Made by a program: the position numbers and the translations under genes. A DNA stretch of 30,385 nt, taken from the NCBI GenBank assembly GCA_038255685.1, contig JBBSLC010000016.1, forward strand, positions 1 to 30,385. Direction: 5' to 3'. Below the pieces are notes generated by a model that saw only the letters and a program-made list of their open reading frames with translations, was not told where the DNA came from and did no database searches. Shown here piece after piece: positions 7,460 to 14,998 of this stretch (position 1 is its first letter; every line of letters begins with the position of its first letter). The stretch comes from CADCSY01 sp038255685. GTDB lineage: Bacteria > Actinomycetota > Acidimicrobiia > Acidimicrobiales > CADCSY01.

Positions 7460-7490
7460 CAAGGCGCTGGTCGACGACCCGGTCCCCGGC

Positions 7491-9860
7491 CTAGAGGACG
7501 CCTCCGCCACCGCCGACGGGGGCGGTGACCCACACCGCGGCGTCGCGTGACCCGGGGGTCGACCCGCTGTAGCCGACAGCGACGACGACATCACCGAGCT
7601 CGGCGACAGCCAGCATCCGCTGCGCCTGGTCGCCGCCGAACACATCTTCGTCGTGGGGGTTCCTCGACCACGTCGCACCGTCGGGGCTCGCCCACGCAGC
7701 CGCATCGTCGCCAGGTCCCAGGTTCGTCCAGCCGACCCCCGCCACGAGCTGCTCGTCGTCGGCCGTGGTGGTCGCGAAGACGTCCTCGAGCTGCTGGTCG
7801 GCGCGACCGAGTGGTCCGTCGTCGATGGCGACCGGGCTCCACGACCGGCCGTCGACCGAGCGCCAGGCCGTGGCGTCGAGCTCGCCCGCAGCGCCGGGGC
7901 GAGCACCCACGGCGACGACACCCTCCGCGAGGGGGGCGAGCCCCTCGGCCAGACCCGGCCCCAGGTCGACGCGCTCCCACGTCACACCGTCGAGCGACGT
8001 CCACGCCACCGCGTCGTCGTCGCTGGAGCCGACGGCGACGACGAGCGGGCCCACGACGGCGACGTCGGCCATCGCCTGCGTCCCCTCCCCGCCGAGCTCG
8101 CCGACAGGCAGGACACGGACCCAGTCGCGACCACCGGTGCTGCGCCAGACGGCAGCGTCGCCGGTGCCACCGTCGGTACCGACAGCGACCAGGCCCCCAC
8201 CGGGGAGGGCGGCGACGGAGCGAGCGACCTGGTCGCCCGGCCCGCCGAAGACGGCTTCGTCGTGGGGGACCCGTCCCCACCCGGCGTCGCCGGGGAAGCG
8301 CACCCAGACCGCTGCCGAGCCGGCGTCGCTCCCGACGGCGACGAGCGCCCCACCGGAGCCCGCGTCCTCGACGATCCCGAGAACCCGCTGGTCGCCTGGG
8401 CCGCCAAAGGCACCGTCGGTGTCGGCCACCCGCTCCCAGGCGATCCCGTCCTCGGACCGCCAGAGCGCGCCGTCGAGATCGGCATCGGGCGCGTCGGGGC
8501 GCGCCGACGACCCCACGCCGAGCAGCTCGTCACCCACGGCCACGACGTCGTCGAGGCGCTGCTCACCCGGCCCGCCGAGCTCGTCATCGGGGGGCACGCG
8601 CTGCCATCCGAGCGCCGGCCCCCGCGCCGGCTCGACCGGTACGGGGTCGCCGTCGACCAACGTCCACGCCACTGCCTGCGCCGAGCCTTCGACGACCTCC
8701 CAACCGACGACGAGGGCGCCGTCGCGCGTCGGGGCGAGGTCGACGGCGTGCTGGTCCCCTGCACCGGAGAGGCCGTCACCCGCCTGCTCGGCTGAACGTC
8801 GCCAACCGCCGCCCGTCCCGGTGCTCCACACGACAGCGTCGACGTCCCCCGTGTCATCGGTGTCGGTGCCCACGGCCACCAGGTCGGGACCGAGCTGGAC
8901 GGCCGCCAGCACGACCTGTGCGCCGTCGCCACCGAACACCGCCTCGCTCGGGCTGGCGCGCTCCCAGGGAGCCCCGGCGACCGATGTCCACACCGCGGCA
9001 TCGGGCCCGTCGGGGTCTTCGACCGCGCCGAGCACCACGCTCGTCGAGCCGGCCCCGAGCAGGGTGGTCGGCCGAGGGGGGCCGGCGGCCGGGAACAGCT
9101 CGGCGCCCTCGAGCGGCTCCGGCTGCCAGGTCCGGCCGTCCGGCGAGGTCCAGGTCTCGGCCACGCCGACCCGGTCGACAACGACGAGGAAGCCATCGCC
9201 GTCGTCGTAGGCACCGACGATCTGTGCGGGACCGGGACGGTCGAACACCGATGCTCCGCCGGGCACGCGCTCCCAGCCGAACCCGTCGAAGGACACCCAC
9301 GTGGCGAGAACCCCACCGTCGTCCCTGCCGAACGCGGTGATGCCGAGCTCGCCGACGATCACGACATCGGCGACGGCACCGCCGTCGAGCTCGGCCGGGA
9401 GCCACGAGCGCCCGTCAGGCGACGTCCATGCCGCTGCGTCGCCACCAGCCGACCCCACCGCGACGAAGCCGTCGGTCGTCACGAGGAGATCGCGGAGCAC
9501 CGTCCCGGTCGGGAACGCCGCATCGTCGAGCGGGACCTCGTCGTAGGTGACGCCGTCGAAGGTGGTCCAGATCGCCGCCTCGCCGTTCCGCTCGCCGATG
9601 ACCACGATCGCAGCAGACCCGACGACGACGCCCGTGAACCTGCTCTCGCCCTCACCTGCCAGTGCGCTCGCGCTCGCGGTGACCCGCTCCAGGCCGGGGA
9701 GCGGGGCCGCGGTGGTCGACGTCGTGCGGCCGGGCGCGTCCTCCGCTGCTCGGTCCGGGACCTCGGGGCCACCACCCGAGCAGGCGGCCACGAGCGCGAC
9801 GAGCAGCGCCACGGCCCACCTGTCGACCCGTCCGAACGCGCCTCGCCGCCGGTGCACCAC
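7491..9860 (-). CDS. Large lipoprotein with about 14 beta-propeller/Asp-box-like repeats
   Basis: 789 aa. Residues 12-27 form a lipoprotein signal ending in lipobox VAAC, with C27 as the acylated residue, so it should sit on the outer face of the membrane. The rest is about 14 repeats of roughly 50 residues, each with FGGpGdQ, then vavG, then aavWtSpDGrtWerV. Clear copies include WTSPDGRSW, WVSFDGFGW, WTSPDGRTW, WRSEDGIAW, WTSLDGVTW, WRSVDGRSW and WASPDGATW. The S-x-DG-x-x-W core resembles sialidase/BNR Asp-boxes and suggests one or two beta-propellers. No catalytic residues of a known glycosidase could be assigned, so it may be a binding or adhesion protein. The GTG at 9860 is chosen because it gives the positively charged n-region; no good ribosome site is visible. 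Confidence 0.8.
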   Translation of the reverse strand: MVHRRRGAFGRVDRWAVALLVALVAACSGGGPEVPDRAAEDAPGRTTSTTAAPLPGLERVTASASALAGEGESRFTGVVVGSAAIVVIGERNGEAAIWTTFDGVTYDEVPLDDAAFPTGTVLRDLLVTTDGFVAVGSAGGDAAAWTSPDGRSWLPAELDGGAVADVVIVGELGITAFGRDDGGVLATWVSFDGFGWERVPGGASVFDRPGPAQIVGAYDDGDGFLVVVDRVGVAETWTSPDGRTWQPEPLEGAELFPAAGPPRPTTLLGAGSTSVVLGAVEDPDGPDAAVWTSVAGAPWERASPSEAVFGGDGAQVVLAAVQLGPDLVAVGTDTDDTGDVDAVVWSTGTGGGWRRSAEQAGDGLSGAGDQHAVDLAPTRDGALVVGWEVVEGSAQAVAWTLVDGDPVPVEPARGPALGWQRVPPDDELGGPGEQRLDDVVAVGDELLGVGSSARPDAPDADLDGALWRSEDGIAWERVADTDGAFGGPGDQRVLGIVEDAGSGGALVAVGSDAGSAAVWVRFPGDAGWGRVPHDEAVFGGPGDQVARSVAALPGGGLVAVGTDGGTGDAAVWRSTGGRDWVRVLPVGELGGEGTQAMADVAVVGPLVVAVGSSDDDAVAWTSLDGVTWERVDLGPGLAEGLAPLAEGVVAVGARPGAAGELDATAWRSVDGRSWSPVAIDDGPLGRADQQLEDVFATTTADDEQLVAGVGWTNLGPGDDAAAWASPDGATWSRNPHDEDVFGGDQAQRMLAVAELGDVVVAVGYSGSTPGSRDAAVWVTAPVGGGGGVL

Positions 9861-9945
9861 GACGACGACACCACCACCTCAGCGACCCGAGGGCAAGGCA
9901 GGGCACCCGAACAGCGCTGATGTGGGCTTGCGGTGCGGCGCGACC

Positions 9946-9951
9946 TAGCGT
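9946..9951 (+). promoter_or_regulatory. -10-like box TAGCGT, leaderless start
   Basis: TAGCGT occupies exactly -12 to -7 if transcription starts at the A of the ATG at 9958. No ribosome site precedes this gene. The same box at the same distance occurs before the gene at 14999. Confidence 0.45.
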
Positions 9952-9957
9952 CCGAGC

Positions 9958-11544
9958 ATGACCGAGCCCGACCTCAGCGCCGCCGCGTCCGTCATCGAGA
10001 CCTCCTCGCTGCTCCTCGACCGCACGGCGAAGCACCTCGCCGCCGACGGGTCGATCGACGACCAGCAGCAGGTCGCCTACGACCTCGCCCATGCGGCATC
10101 GGCGATCGAGAGCTCGCGCGCGCTCCTGGACTACGGAGGCAAGGGCGACGTCGAGGCGCGCATCACGTGCGCCTTCGTCGCCGACGCGGTCCACGACCTC
10201 GCCTGCAAGCTGCTCGGGCGCGAGGAGGAGTGGGGTGTGGAGCCCGGCGCGCTCGACAGCGCCCGTCCCTTCCTCGTCTCGTACCGGTCGACGGAGTTCC
10301 TCGTCGGCCTGGGCGGCGAGGCTGGTCCACGCCACCTCGACGGCGACTTCGAGATGGTGCAGGACACGTTCCGGCGCTTCGCCGAGCAGGAGATCAAGCC
10401 TCACGCCGAGCACGTCCACCGCCAGAACGCCGACGTGCCCGAGGAGATCATCAGCGGGCTCGCCGAGATCGGTGCGTTCGGCCTGTCGGTCCCCGAGGAG
10501 TACGAGGGCTTCGCCGGCGGAGGCGAGTCGGACTACATGGGCATGGTCGTCGCCACCGAGGAGCTGTCGCGCGGATCACTCGGCATCGGCGGCTCGCTCA
10601 TCACCCGCCCGGAGATCCTCACCCGAGCCCTCGTGCGTGGCGGCACCGAGGAGCAGAAGCGGGCGTGGCTCCCGAAGCTCGCCGACGGCTCCGTGATGGC
10701 CGCCGTTGCGGTGACCGAGCCCGACTACGGCTCCGACGTGGCCAACCTGAAGGTCACCGCCACGAAGGTCGACGCCGGCTGGGAGATCAACGGCGTCAAG
10801 ACGTGGTGCACGTTCGGCGCCCGAGCCGACGTGTTCATGCTGCTCGCCCGCACCGACCCCGACCGGTCGAAGGCCCACCGAGGCCTGTCGCTCTTCGTCG
10901 TGCCCAAGCCCCGGGGCGAGGGCCACGGCTTCGAGTTCACCCAGGACGGCGGCGGCAAGATCTCGGGTCGGGCCATCGACACCATCGGCTACCGGGGCAT
11001 GCACTCCTACGAGGTCGCCTTCGAGGGCTGGACCATCCCCGCCGACTCCCTCATCGGTGGCGACGACGGCCTCGGCAAGGGCTTCTACTACCAGATGGAG
11101 GGGTTCGAGAACGGCCGTCTCCAGACCGCGGCACGGGCCGTCGGCGTCATGCAGGCCGCCTACGAGGCGGCCGTCGCCTACGCCGAGGATCGCAAGGTCT
11201 TCGGCCAGGCCGTGGGCGACTACCAGCTCACCCAGGTCAAGCTCGCCCGCATGGCGGTGATCATCCAGGCTGCGCGCCAGTTCGCGTACGCCGTGGCCGG
11301 GATGATGGCGAAGGGCGAGGGTGCCCTCGAGGCCTCGATGGTGAAGGCCTACGTGTGCAAGGCGGCCGAGTGGGTCACGAGAGAGGCGCTGCAGATCCAC
11401 GGCGGCATGGGCTACGCCGAGGAGTACGACGTCAGCCGCTACTACGTCGACGCCCGGGTCCTTTCGATCTTCGAAGGCGCCGACGAGACGCTGTGCCTCA
11501 AGATCATCGCCCGCCGCCTCCTGGAGCGCGCCGGCGGGAGCTGA
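9958..11544 (+). CDS. Acyl-CoA dehydrogenase with N-terminal helical extension, methylsuccinyl-CoA dehydrogenase-like
   Basis: 528 aa, about 130 longer than ordinary acyl-CoA dehydrogenases. Residues 1-125 are a mainly helical extension (AAASVIETSSLLLDRTAKHL, VAYDLAHAASAIESSRALLDY). The dehydrogenase core follows, with VAVTEPDYGSDVANLK as the FAD signature, KVFGQAVGDYQLTQVKLARM, and E506 as catalytic base in IFEGADET. This long architecture is characteristic of (2S)-methylsuccinyl-CoA dehydrogenase of the ethylmalonyl-CoA pathway, which makes mesaconyl-CoA; the MaoC gene at the left edge could encode the next enzyme. The assignment beyond acyl-CoA dehydrogenase is inference, since no crotonyl-CoA carboxylase or mutase gene is in view. 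A leaderless start is likely. Divergent from the lipoprotein gene (97 bp). Confidence 0.88.
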   Translation: MTEPDLSAAASVIETSSLLLDRTAKHLAADGSIDDQQQVAYDLAHAASAIESSRALLDYGGKGDVEARITCAFVADAVHDLACKLLGREEEWGVEPGALDSARPFLVSYRSTEFLVGLGGEAGPRHLDGDFEMVQDTFRRFAEQEIKPHAEHVHRQNADVPEEIISGLAEIGAFGLSVPEEYEGFAGGGESDYMGMVVATEELSRGSLGIGGSLITRPEILTRALVRGGTEEQKRAWLPKLADGSVMAAVAVTEPDYGSDVANLKVTATKVDAGWEINGVKTWCTFGARADVFMLLARTDPDRSKAHRGLSLFVVPKPRGEGHGFEFTQDGGGKISGRAIDTIGYRGMHSYEVAFEGWTIPADSLIGGDDGLGKGFYYQMEGFENGRLQTAARAVGVMQAAYEAAVAYAEDRKVFGQAVGDYQLTQVKLARMAVIIQAARQFAYAVAGMMAKGEGALEASMVKAYVCKAAEWVTREALQIHGGMGYAEEYDVSRYYVDARVLSIFEGADETLCLKIIARRLLERAGGS

Positions 11545-11556
11545 TCGAGCCCGCTC

Positions 11557-11585
11557 TTGCATTCAACGTAGTAGTACGTTACAAC
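11557..11585 (+). promoter_or_regulatory. Promoter of the cyclase-PadR operon with operator palindrome in the spacer
   Basis: A -35 TTGCAT (11557-11562) and a -10 TACAAC (11580-11585) are 17 bp apart, and the ATG at 11592 lies at +1, giving a leaderless transcript. The spacer contains the palindrome AACGTA-GTAG-TACGTT (11565-11580), AT-rich compared with its surroundings. A repressor bound here would cover the promoter. Candidates are the PadR protein encoded two genes down, or the winged-helix domain of the cyclase itself. Confidence 0.55.
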
Positions 11586-11591
11586 TGCCGC

Positions 11592-12299
11592 ATGCAGGGC
11601 CGACCGCTCGACGTCCTCCTCGCCCTGCTCCCAGCCGACCGCGCTGAGCCGGTCGGCGGCGACGAGCTCGTCGAGCGCCTCAGCGACGCCGGTCGCAAGG
11701 TGAGCGCCTCGTCGCTGCTGACCACCCTGCTCGGGCTCGAGGCGAGCGGACACGTCAGCGTGCAGCGAGACCCGTACCGCTTCGCGCTCACCGCGGCGGG
11801 CGAGGCGTCCGCTCACGAGCTCGCCCCCGGACACCGGGTGGCACTGCAGCTCGTCATGGTCGACCTCGTCGACTACGTCGCCTACACGGCGATGGCGGGC
11901 GACGCCGCCGCCCACCGGGCCACGACCCGTCTCTGCGACGCAGCTGCAGCGGCACTGGAGCGTGGCGCTGGCTGGCTGGTGAAGGGCCTCGGCGACGGCT
12001 TCCTCGCCGCGCTCGATCCCGCCGCCGACGTCGTCGCCTTCGTCCGGCGGGTGAAGCGCCACGCCACCCGCGACGACGGCACGGCGTGGCCGGTGCGCGC
12101 CGCTGCCCACCTGGGCACCCCCATCCGGCACCGCAACGACGTCTTCGGCGCCGACGTGAACCTCGTCGCCCGGCTGTGCGACGCCGCCCGACCCGACGAG
12201 CTCGTCCTGTCGCTCGTCGGTGCCGGCGGTGGCGACGAGCGCTTGGGCGTGCGGGGCCTCGACACGGAGGTCGCGGTGCGTCGGGTGGTCCTGGCATGA
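11592..12299 (+). CDS. Winged-helix/class III adenylyl cyclase fusion
   Basis: 235 aa. Residues 1-75 look like a winged helix (a helix LPADRAEPVGGDELVERL, recognition-like helix VSASSLLTTLLGLEASGHV, wing VQRDPYRFALTAAG). Residues 82-235 form a class III nucleotidyl cyclase domain. Visible catalytic residues are metal ligands D91 (MVDLVDY) and D135 (KGLGDGF), adenine-selecting K131 and D183 (RNDVFG), and transition-state N190 and R194 (VNLVARL). The full set suggests a working adenylyl cyclase making cAMP as a homodimer. No membrane segment is present. The stop overlaps the PadR start in ATGA. A DNA-binding domain on the cyclase is unusual and may link DNA or ligand binding to cAMP output. Confidence 0.8.
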   Translation: MQGRPLDVLLALLPADRAEPVGGDELVERLSDAGRKVSASSLLTTLLGLEASGHVSVQRDPYRFALTAAGEASAHELAPGHRVALQLVMVDLVDYVAYTAMAGDAAAHRATTRLCDAAAAALERGAGWLVKGLGDGFLAALDPAADVVAFVRRVKRHATRDDGTAWPVRAAAHLGTPIRHRNDVFGADVNLVARLCDAARPDELVLSLVGAGGGDERLGVRGLDTEVAVRRVVLA

Positions 12300-12754
12300 C
12301 TCGGCTGTTCCGCCGCGGCGAGCTCAAGGCGGCGCTGCTCCACGTGCTCGACGAGGGTGGCCCCGCCCACGGCTACGCCATCATCAGCGCCCTCGCCGGA
12401 CGTGTGGGCGAGGGATGGCGGCCGAGCCCGGGCGCCGTGTACCCGGCGTTGCTCGCCCTGGAGGACGACGCCTTCATCGCTGGCCGGGACCAGGACGGCA
12501 CGCGGACCTACGAGCTCACCGCCGCCGGCCGCCGTGCCGTGGCTGCGAGCGGCTTGGTGCTCGACGCCGTGGCCGAGCGGGCCCGCCAGGCCCCGGCTCC
12601 CGAACCCACGCTCGGCGCCGTCCTGGACGACTTCGCCCGCCGCACCCCTGGGCGCACCCGCCGCCTGCAACCCCACGAGAGCGAAGCGGTCGAGGCCCAC
12701 CTCCTCCGCCTCGCCGACGACCTGACCGAGATCCTGACCACGAGGAGCACCTGA
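12296..12754 (+). CDS. PadR-family transcriptional regulator
   Basis: 152 aa. It begins MTRLFRRGELKAALLHVLDEGGPAHGYAI, followed by the PadR hallmark SPGAVYPALLALEDDAFI and the wing RTYELTAAGRRAV. PadR proteins are dimeric winged-helix repressors, often of membrane or stress genes encoded next to them. The C-terminal part (about residues 85-152) is the dimerisation helix region and may bind a ligand. The start overlaps the cyclase stop (ATGA) and its stop overlaps the 2TM gene (TGATG), so the three proteins should be made together. It may act on the palindrome at 11565-11580. Confidence 0.9.
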   Translation: MTRLFRRGELKAALLHVLDEGGPAHGYAIISALAGRVGEGWRPSPGAVYPALLALEDDAFIAGRDQDGTRTYELTAAGRRAVAASGLVLDAVAERARQAPAPEPTLGAVLDDFARRTPGRTRRLQPHESEAVEAHLLRLADDLTEILTTRST

Positions 12755-13047
12755 TGGACGACTTCGCACGAGCAGCGTTCCGCGAGCGGGAGGCCAAGCA
12801 GATCCTCCGGCGACGGGGCTTCTACATCCACCTGGCGCTGTGGGCGGTGGTCAACCTGTTCCTCGTCGTCATCTGGGTCCTCTCCGGCGGCGGCCACCCG
12901 TGGTTCCTCTATCCGCTGTTCGGCTGGGGGATCGGCCTCGTGGCCCACGGCGTCAGCGCCTTCCTCCTCTCCGACGCCGGCGACGTCGTCCTCGCACGAG
13001 AGCAGCGCCGCCTGGCGTCGCGCCCCGGGGAGCCCGGGTCCCTGTAG
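12754..13047 (+). CDS. 2TM-domain small membrane protein
   Basis: 97 aa with two predicted membrane helices (about residues 25-45, YIHLALWAVVNLFLVVIWVL, and 52-72, FLYPLFGWGIGLVAHGVSAFLL) joined by the short turn SGGGHPW. This matches the 2TM domain often encoded with PadR or LytTR regulators or fused to kinases. The charged N terminus (REREAKQILRRRGF) is typical of the family. No enzymatic function is known; it may be the membrane-side partner of the PadR/cyclase unit. The start overlaps the PadR stop by one base. Confidence 0.82.
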   Translation: MDDFARAAFREREAKQILRRRGFYIHLALWAVVNLFLVVIWVLSGGGHPWFLYPLFGWGIGLVAHGVSAFLLSDAGDVVLAREQRRLASRPGEPGSL

Positions 13048-13085
13048 CTGTCGGGGAGGCGGCGCCCAGCCGCAAAGATGGCGAG

Positions 13086-13790
13086 GTGCGCGCACCTGGC
13101 TCCTCCGACCTGCGCGCCGGTGCGGCTGCCGTGGCACCCATGCTCGTCGGCGTGATCCCCTTCGGCTTGGTGGCCGGCGCCCAGCCCACGACCGAGGGCC
13201 TCGGAGGAGCAGCCGCCGTCGGCCTCTCCACCATCGTGTTCGCCGGGGCGTCACAGCTGGCGGCCGCCGACGTCCTGGCCGACGGAGGCTCGGCCGTCGT
13301 CGCCACCCTCGCCGCGCTCACCATCAACCTGCGGATGCTGCTGTACTCCGCATCGCTCGCCCCCTACCTGGCCCACGTCCCGTTCTGGCGCCGCATGGGC
13401 GCCGCCTACCTGATGACCGACCAGGCCTACGCGGTGTCGATCACCAGGTGGTCGGCGGGAGGCGATGCGGCGGCACGGCTCCCCTACTACCTCGGGGGCG
13501 GCGCGCTGCTGTGGGTGGTCTGGCAGCTCAGCACCATCGCCGGGATCTTCATCGGCGGGGTCGTCCCCGACTCGCTCCCGCTCGGCTTCGCCGTCCCCCT
13601 CGTCTTCCTCGTCCTGCTCATCCCCGCCATCTCGTCGCGACCTGCCGCTGTGGCGGCACTCGTCGGCGGTGGCGCGGCCGTCGTGGCCGCCGAGCTCGGA
13701 GCCGGGCCGCTCTCGGTCATCGCCGGCGCACTCAGCGGGATCGTGGCCGGGGCCATGGCCGAGTGGTTCGAGGAACGCGGGCCACGATGA
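13086..13790 (+). CDS. azlC: AzlC-family branched-chain amino acid exporter, large subunit
   Basis: 234 aa integral membrane protein. Family marks are VAPMLVGVIPFGLVAG near the start, the STIVFAGASQLAAADVL segment, the NLRMLLYSASLAPYL helix and TDQAYAVS. AzlC works with AzlD to export branched-chain amino acids and analogues. The GTG at 13086 is chosen because homology begins within ten residues; no strong ribosome site is present. The stop overlaps the azlD start by ATGA, giving a standard azlCD pair. The 38-bp gap from the 2TM gene would allow co-transcription with the cyclase operon. Confidence 0.92.
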   Translation: MRAPGSSDLRAGAAAVAPMLVGVIPFGLVAGAQPTTEGLGGAAAVGLSTIVFAGASQLAAADVLADGGSAVVATLAALTINLRMLLYSASLAPYLAHVPFWRRMGAAYLMTDQAYAVSITRWSAGGDAAARLPYYLGGGALLWVVWQLSTIAGIFIGGVVPDSLPLGFAVPLVFLVLLIPAISSRPAAVAALVGGGAAVVAAELGAGPLSVIAGALSGIVAGAMAEWFEERGPR

Positions 13791-14098
13791 GCCGGGTCTG
13801 GGTGGCCATCCTCTTGTCGGGGGCGGGGACGTTCGCCATGCGTGCCTCGTTCCTCGCTGCTGCGGATCGGCTCACGACCGTCCCGCCCGCGCTCCAGCGG
13901 CTGCTCCGTCAGATCCCACCTGCAGCCCTGGCCGCCATCGTCCTCCCCGCCCTGCTCCGGCCAGACGGCGCCATCGACCCGCTCCACCCCCGGTTCACGG
14001 CCGGCCTCGTCGCCGCCCTCGTCGCGTGGCGCACCCGCAACGCGGCCCTCACGCTGCTCGTCGGGATGGGGGTGCTCGTCGCCCTCGAGGCGCTGTGA
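13787..14098 (+). CDS. azlD: AzlD-family branched-chain amino acid exporter, small subunit
   Basis: 103 aa with three or four membrane helices (VWVAILLSGAGTFAMRASF, IPPAALAAIVLPALL, FTAGLVAALVAWRTRN, LTLLVGMGVLVAL). This is the normal size and pattern for AzlD. It starts inside the azlC stop codon, so the two subunits are coupled. It converges on the SDR gene, with only 7 bp between the stops; any terminator must lie inside the opposite coding region. Confidence 0.9.
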   Translation: MSRVWVAILLSGAGTFAMRASFLAAADRLTTVPPALQRLLRQIPPAALAAIVLPALLRPDGAIDPLHPRFTAGLVAALVAWRTRNAALTLLVGMGVLVALEAL

Positions 14099-14105
14099 GT
14101 GAGCC

Positions 14106-14909
14106 TCAGCCGAGCGCCGTCGGCTGCAGCCCGAGCTCGTCGAGCAGCGGAGCGCTGTAGGCGATGCGCCCCGTCAACCCGGTGGCGCTGCCGGTGCACA
14201 GGGCGTGGGCTGCTTCAGCGATGACCTCGACCGGCTCGGCCTGGTCCTCGGCGCCCGGTGGGATGAGCTTGTGGTGCACCACACCTGGCGTGGCCACCAC
14301 ACCGGCCGGCGACAGCACGTTCACCGCCACCCCGGCCTCGGACACCTCGCCGGCGAGGCCGGTCGTGAAGCGCTCGAGGGCTGCCTTGCACATGCCGTAG
14401 ACGGTGCCCCGCCCGACGCCGGCGCGGTACGGCGGGCCGACCGGGTGACGAGCAGCACCACTCGAGATGTTCAGGATCCAGCCACTCCCCCGCTCGACCA
14501 TGCCGGGCAGCACGAGCTGGGCGAGCTCGAACGCTGCCTTCACCTGGACCTCGAACATCAGGTCGTAGTGGCGCTCGCCGAACTCGACGACCGGTTCGAA
14601 GTACGTGACCGCGGCGTTGTTCACGAGGATGTCGACGGGACCGATGTCGCGCGCCACCTCCTCGACGAGGCGCCTGCGATCGTCCTGGAGTGCGAGGTCC
14701 GCAGCGAAGGCAACGGCATGGCCTCCGGCCGTCGTGATCTGCTCGACGGTCTCGCTGATCGAGCCCTCGAAGCGGCTGTCACCCGGCTCGACCGTCCGAG
14801 CCGTCACGACCACCGTCGCCCCCTCGAGGGCGAAGCGCCTGGCGATGGCGTTGCCGATGCCCCTGCTCGCACCGGTGACCAGTGCGATCCTGCCGTCCAT
14901 CGTCCCCAT
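14106..14909 (-). CDS. Short-chain dehydrogenase/reductase
   Basis: 267 aa, a classical SDR with Rossmann fold. Cofactor motif TGASRGIG at 12-19, NNAAV at 97-101, and catalytic S149/S150, Y171 and K175 (TVYGMCKAALERF). The usual structural Asn of helix 4 appears replaced by Gln (EVQVKAAF, Q122), a mild deviation. It should reduce or oxidise an alcohol/ketone with NAD(P)H; the substrate is unknown, although 3-hydroxyacyl-CoA or a xenobiotic alcohol would fit the neighbouring CoA enzymes. ATG at 14909 is preceded by AGGGGG at good spacing; an in-frame ATG at 14900 is possible. Divergent from the DedA-like gene (89 bp). Confidence 0.92.
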   Translation of the reverse strand: MGTMDGRIALVTGASRGIGNAIARRFALEGATVVVTARTVEPGDSRFEGSISETVEQITTAGGHAVAFAADLALQDDRRRLVEEVARDIGPVDILVNNAAVTYFEPVVEFGERHYDLMFEVQVKAAFELAQLVLPGMVERGSGWILNISSGAARHPVGPPYRAGVGRGTVYGMCKAALERFTTGLAGEVSEAGVAVNVLSPAGVVATPGVVHHKLIPPGAEDQAEPVEVIAEAAHALCTGSATGLTGRIAYSAPLLDELGLQPTALG

Positions 14910-14938
14910 GACGCCCCCTGTGTCGACTCGACCGATCC

Positions 14939-14951
14939 TGACCCCGGGTCA
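14939..14951. promoter_or_regulatory. Short palindrome in the SDR/DedA divergent region
   Basis: TGACCC-C-GGGTCA, with 6-bp perfect arms around a single base, lies between the divergent SDR and DedA-like genes. It could be an operator for either side, for example for the TetR protein encoded downstream, but its half-sites differ from those of the 16389 palindrome. Confidence 0.3.
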
Positions 14952-14986
14952 AGGTACCCGAGGGGCCCATCGCCCGGTGCCGGCCG

Positions 14987-14992
14987 TAGCGT
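14987..14992 (+). promoter_or_regulatory. -10-like box TAGCGT, leaderless start
   Basis: TAGCGT sits at -12 to -7 relative to the G of the GTG at 14999, identical in sequence and spacing to the box before the gene at 9958. No ribosome site precedes the GTG. Confidence 0.45.
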
Positions 14993-14998
14993 CAGGCG

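Noticed and set aside
7547..9340. Long plus-strand frames opposite the lipoprotein gene
   Set aside because: The products are Arg/Pro/Ser low-complexity sequence; the minus strand encodes regular repeats with a lipobox.
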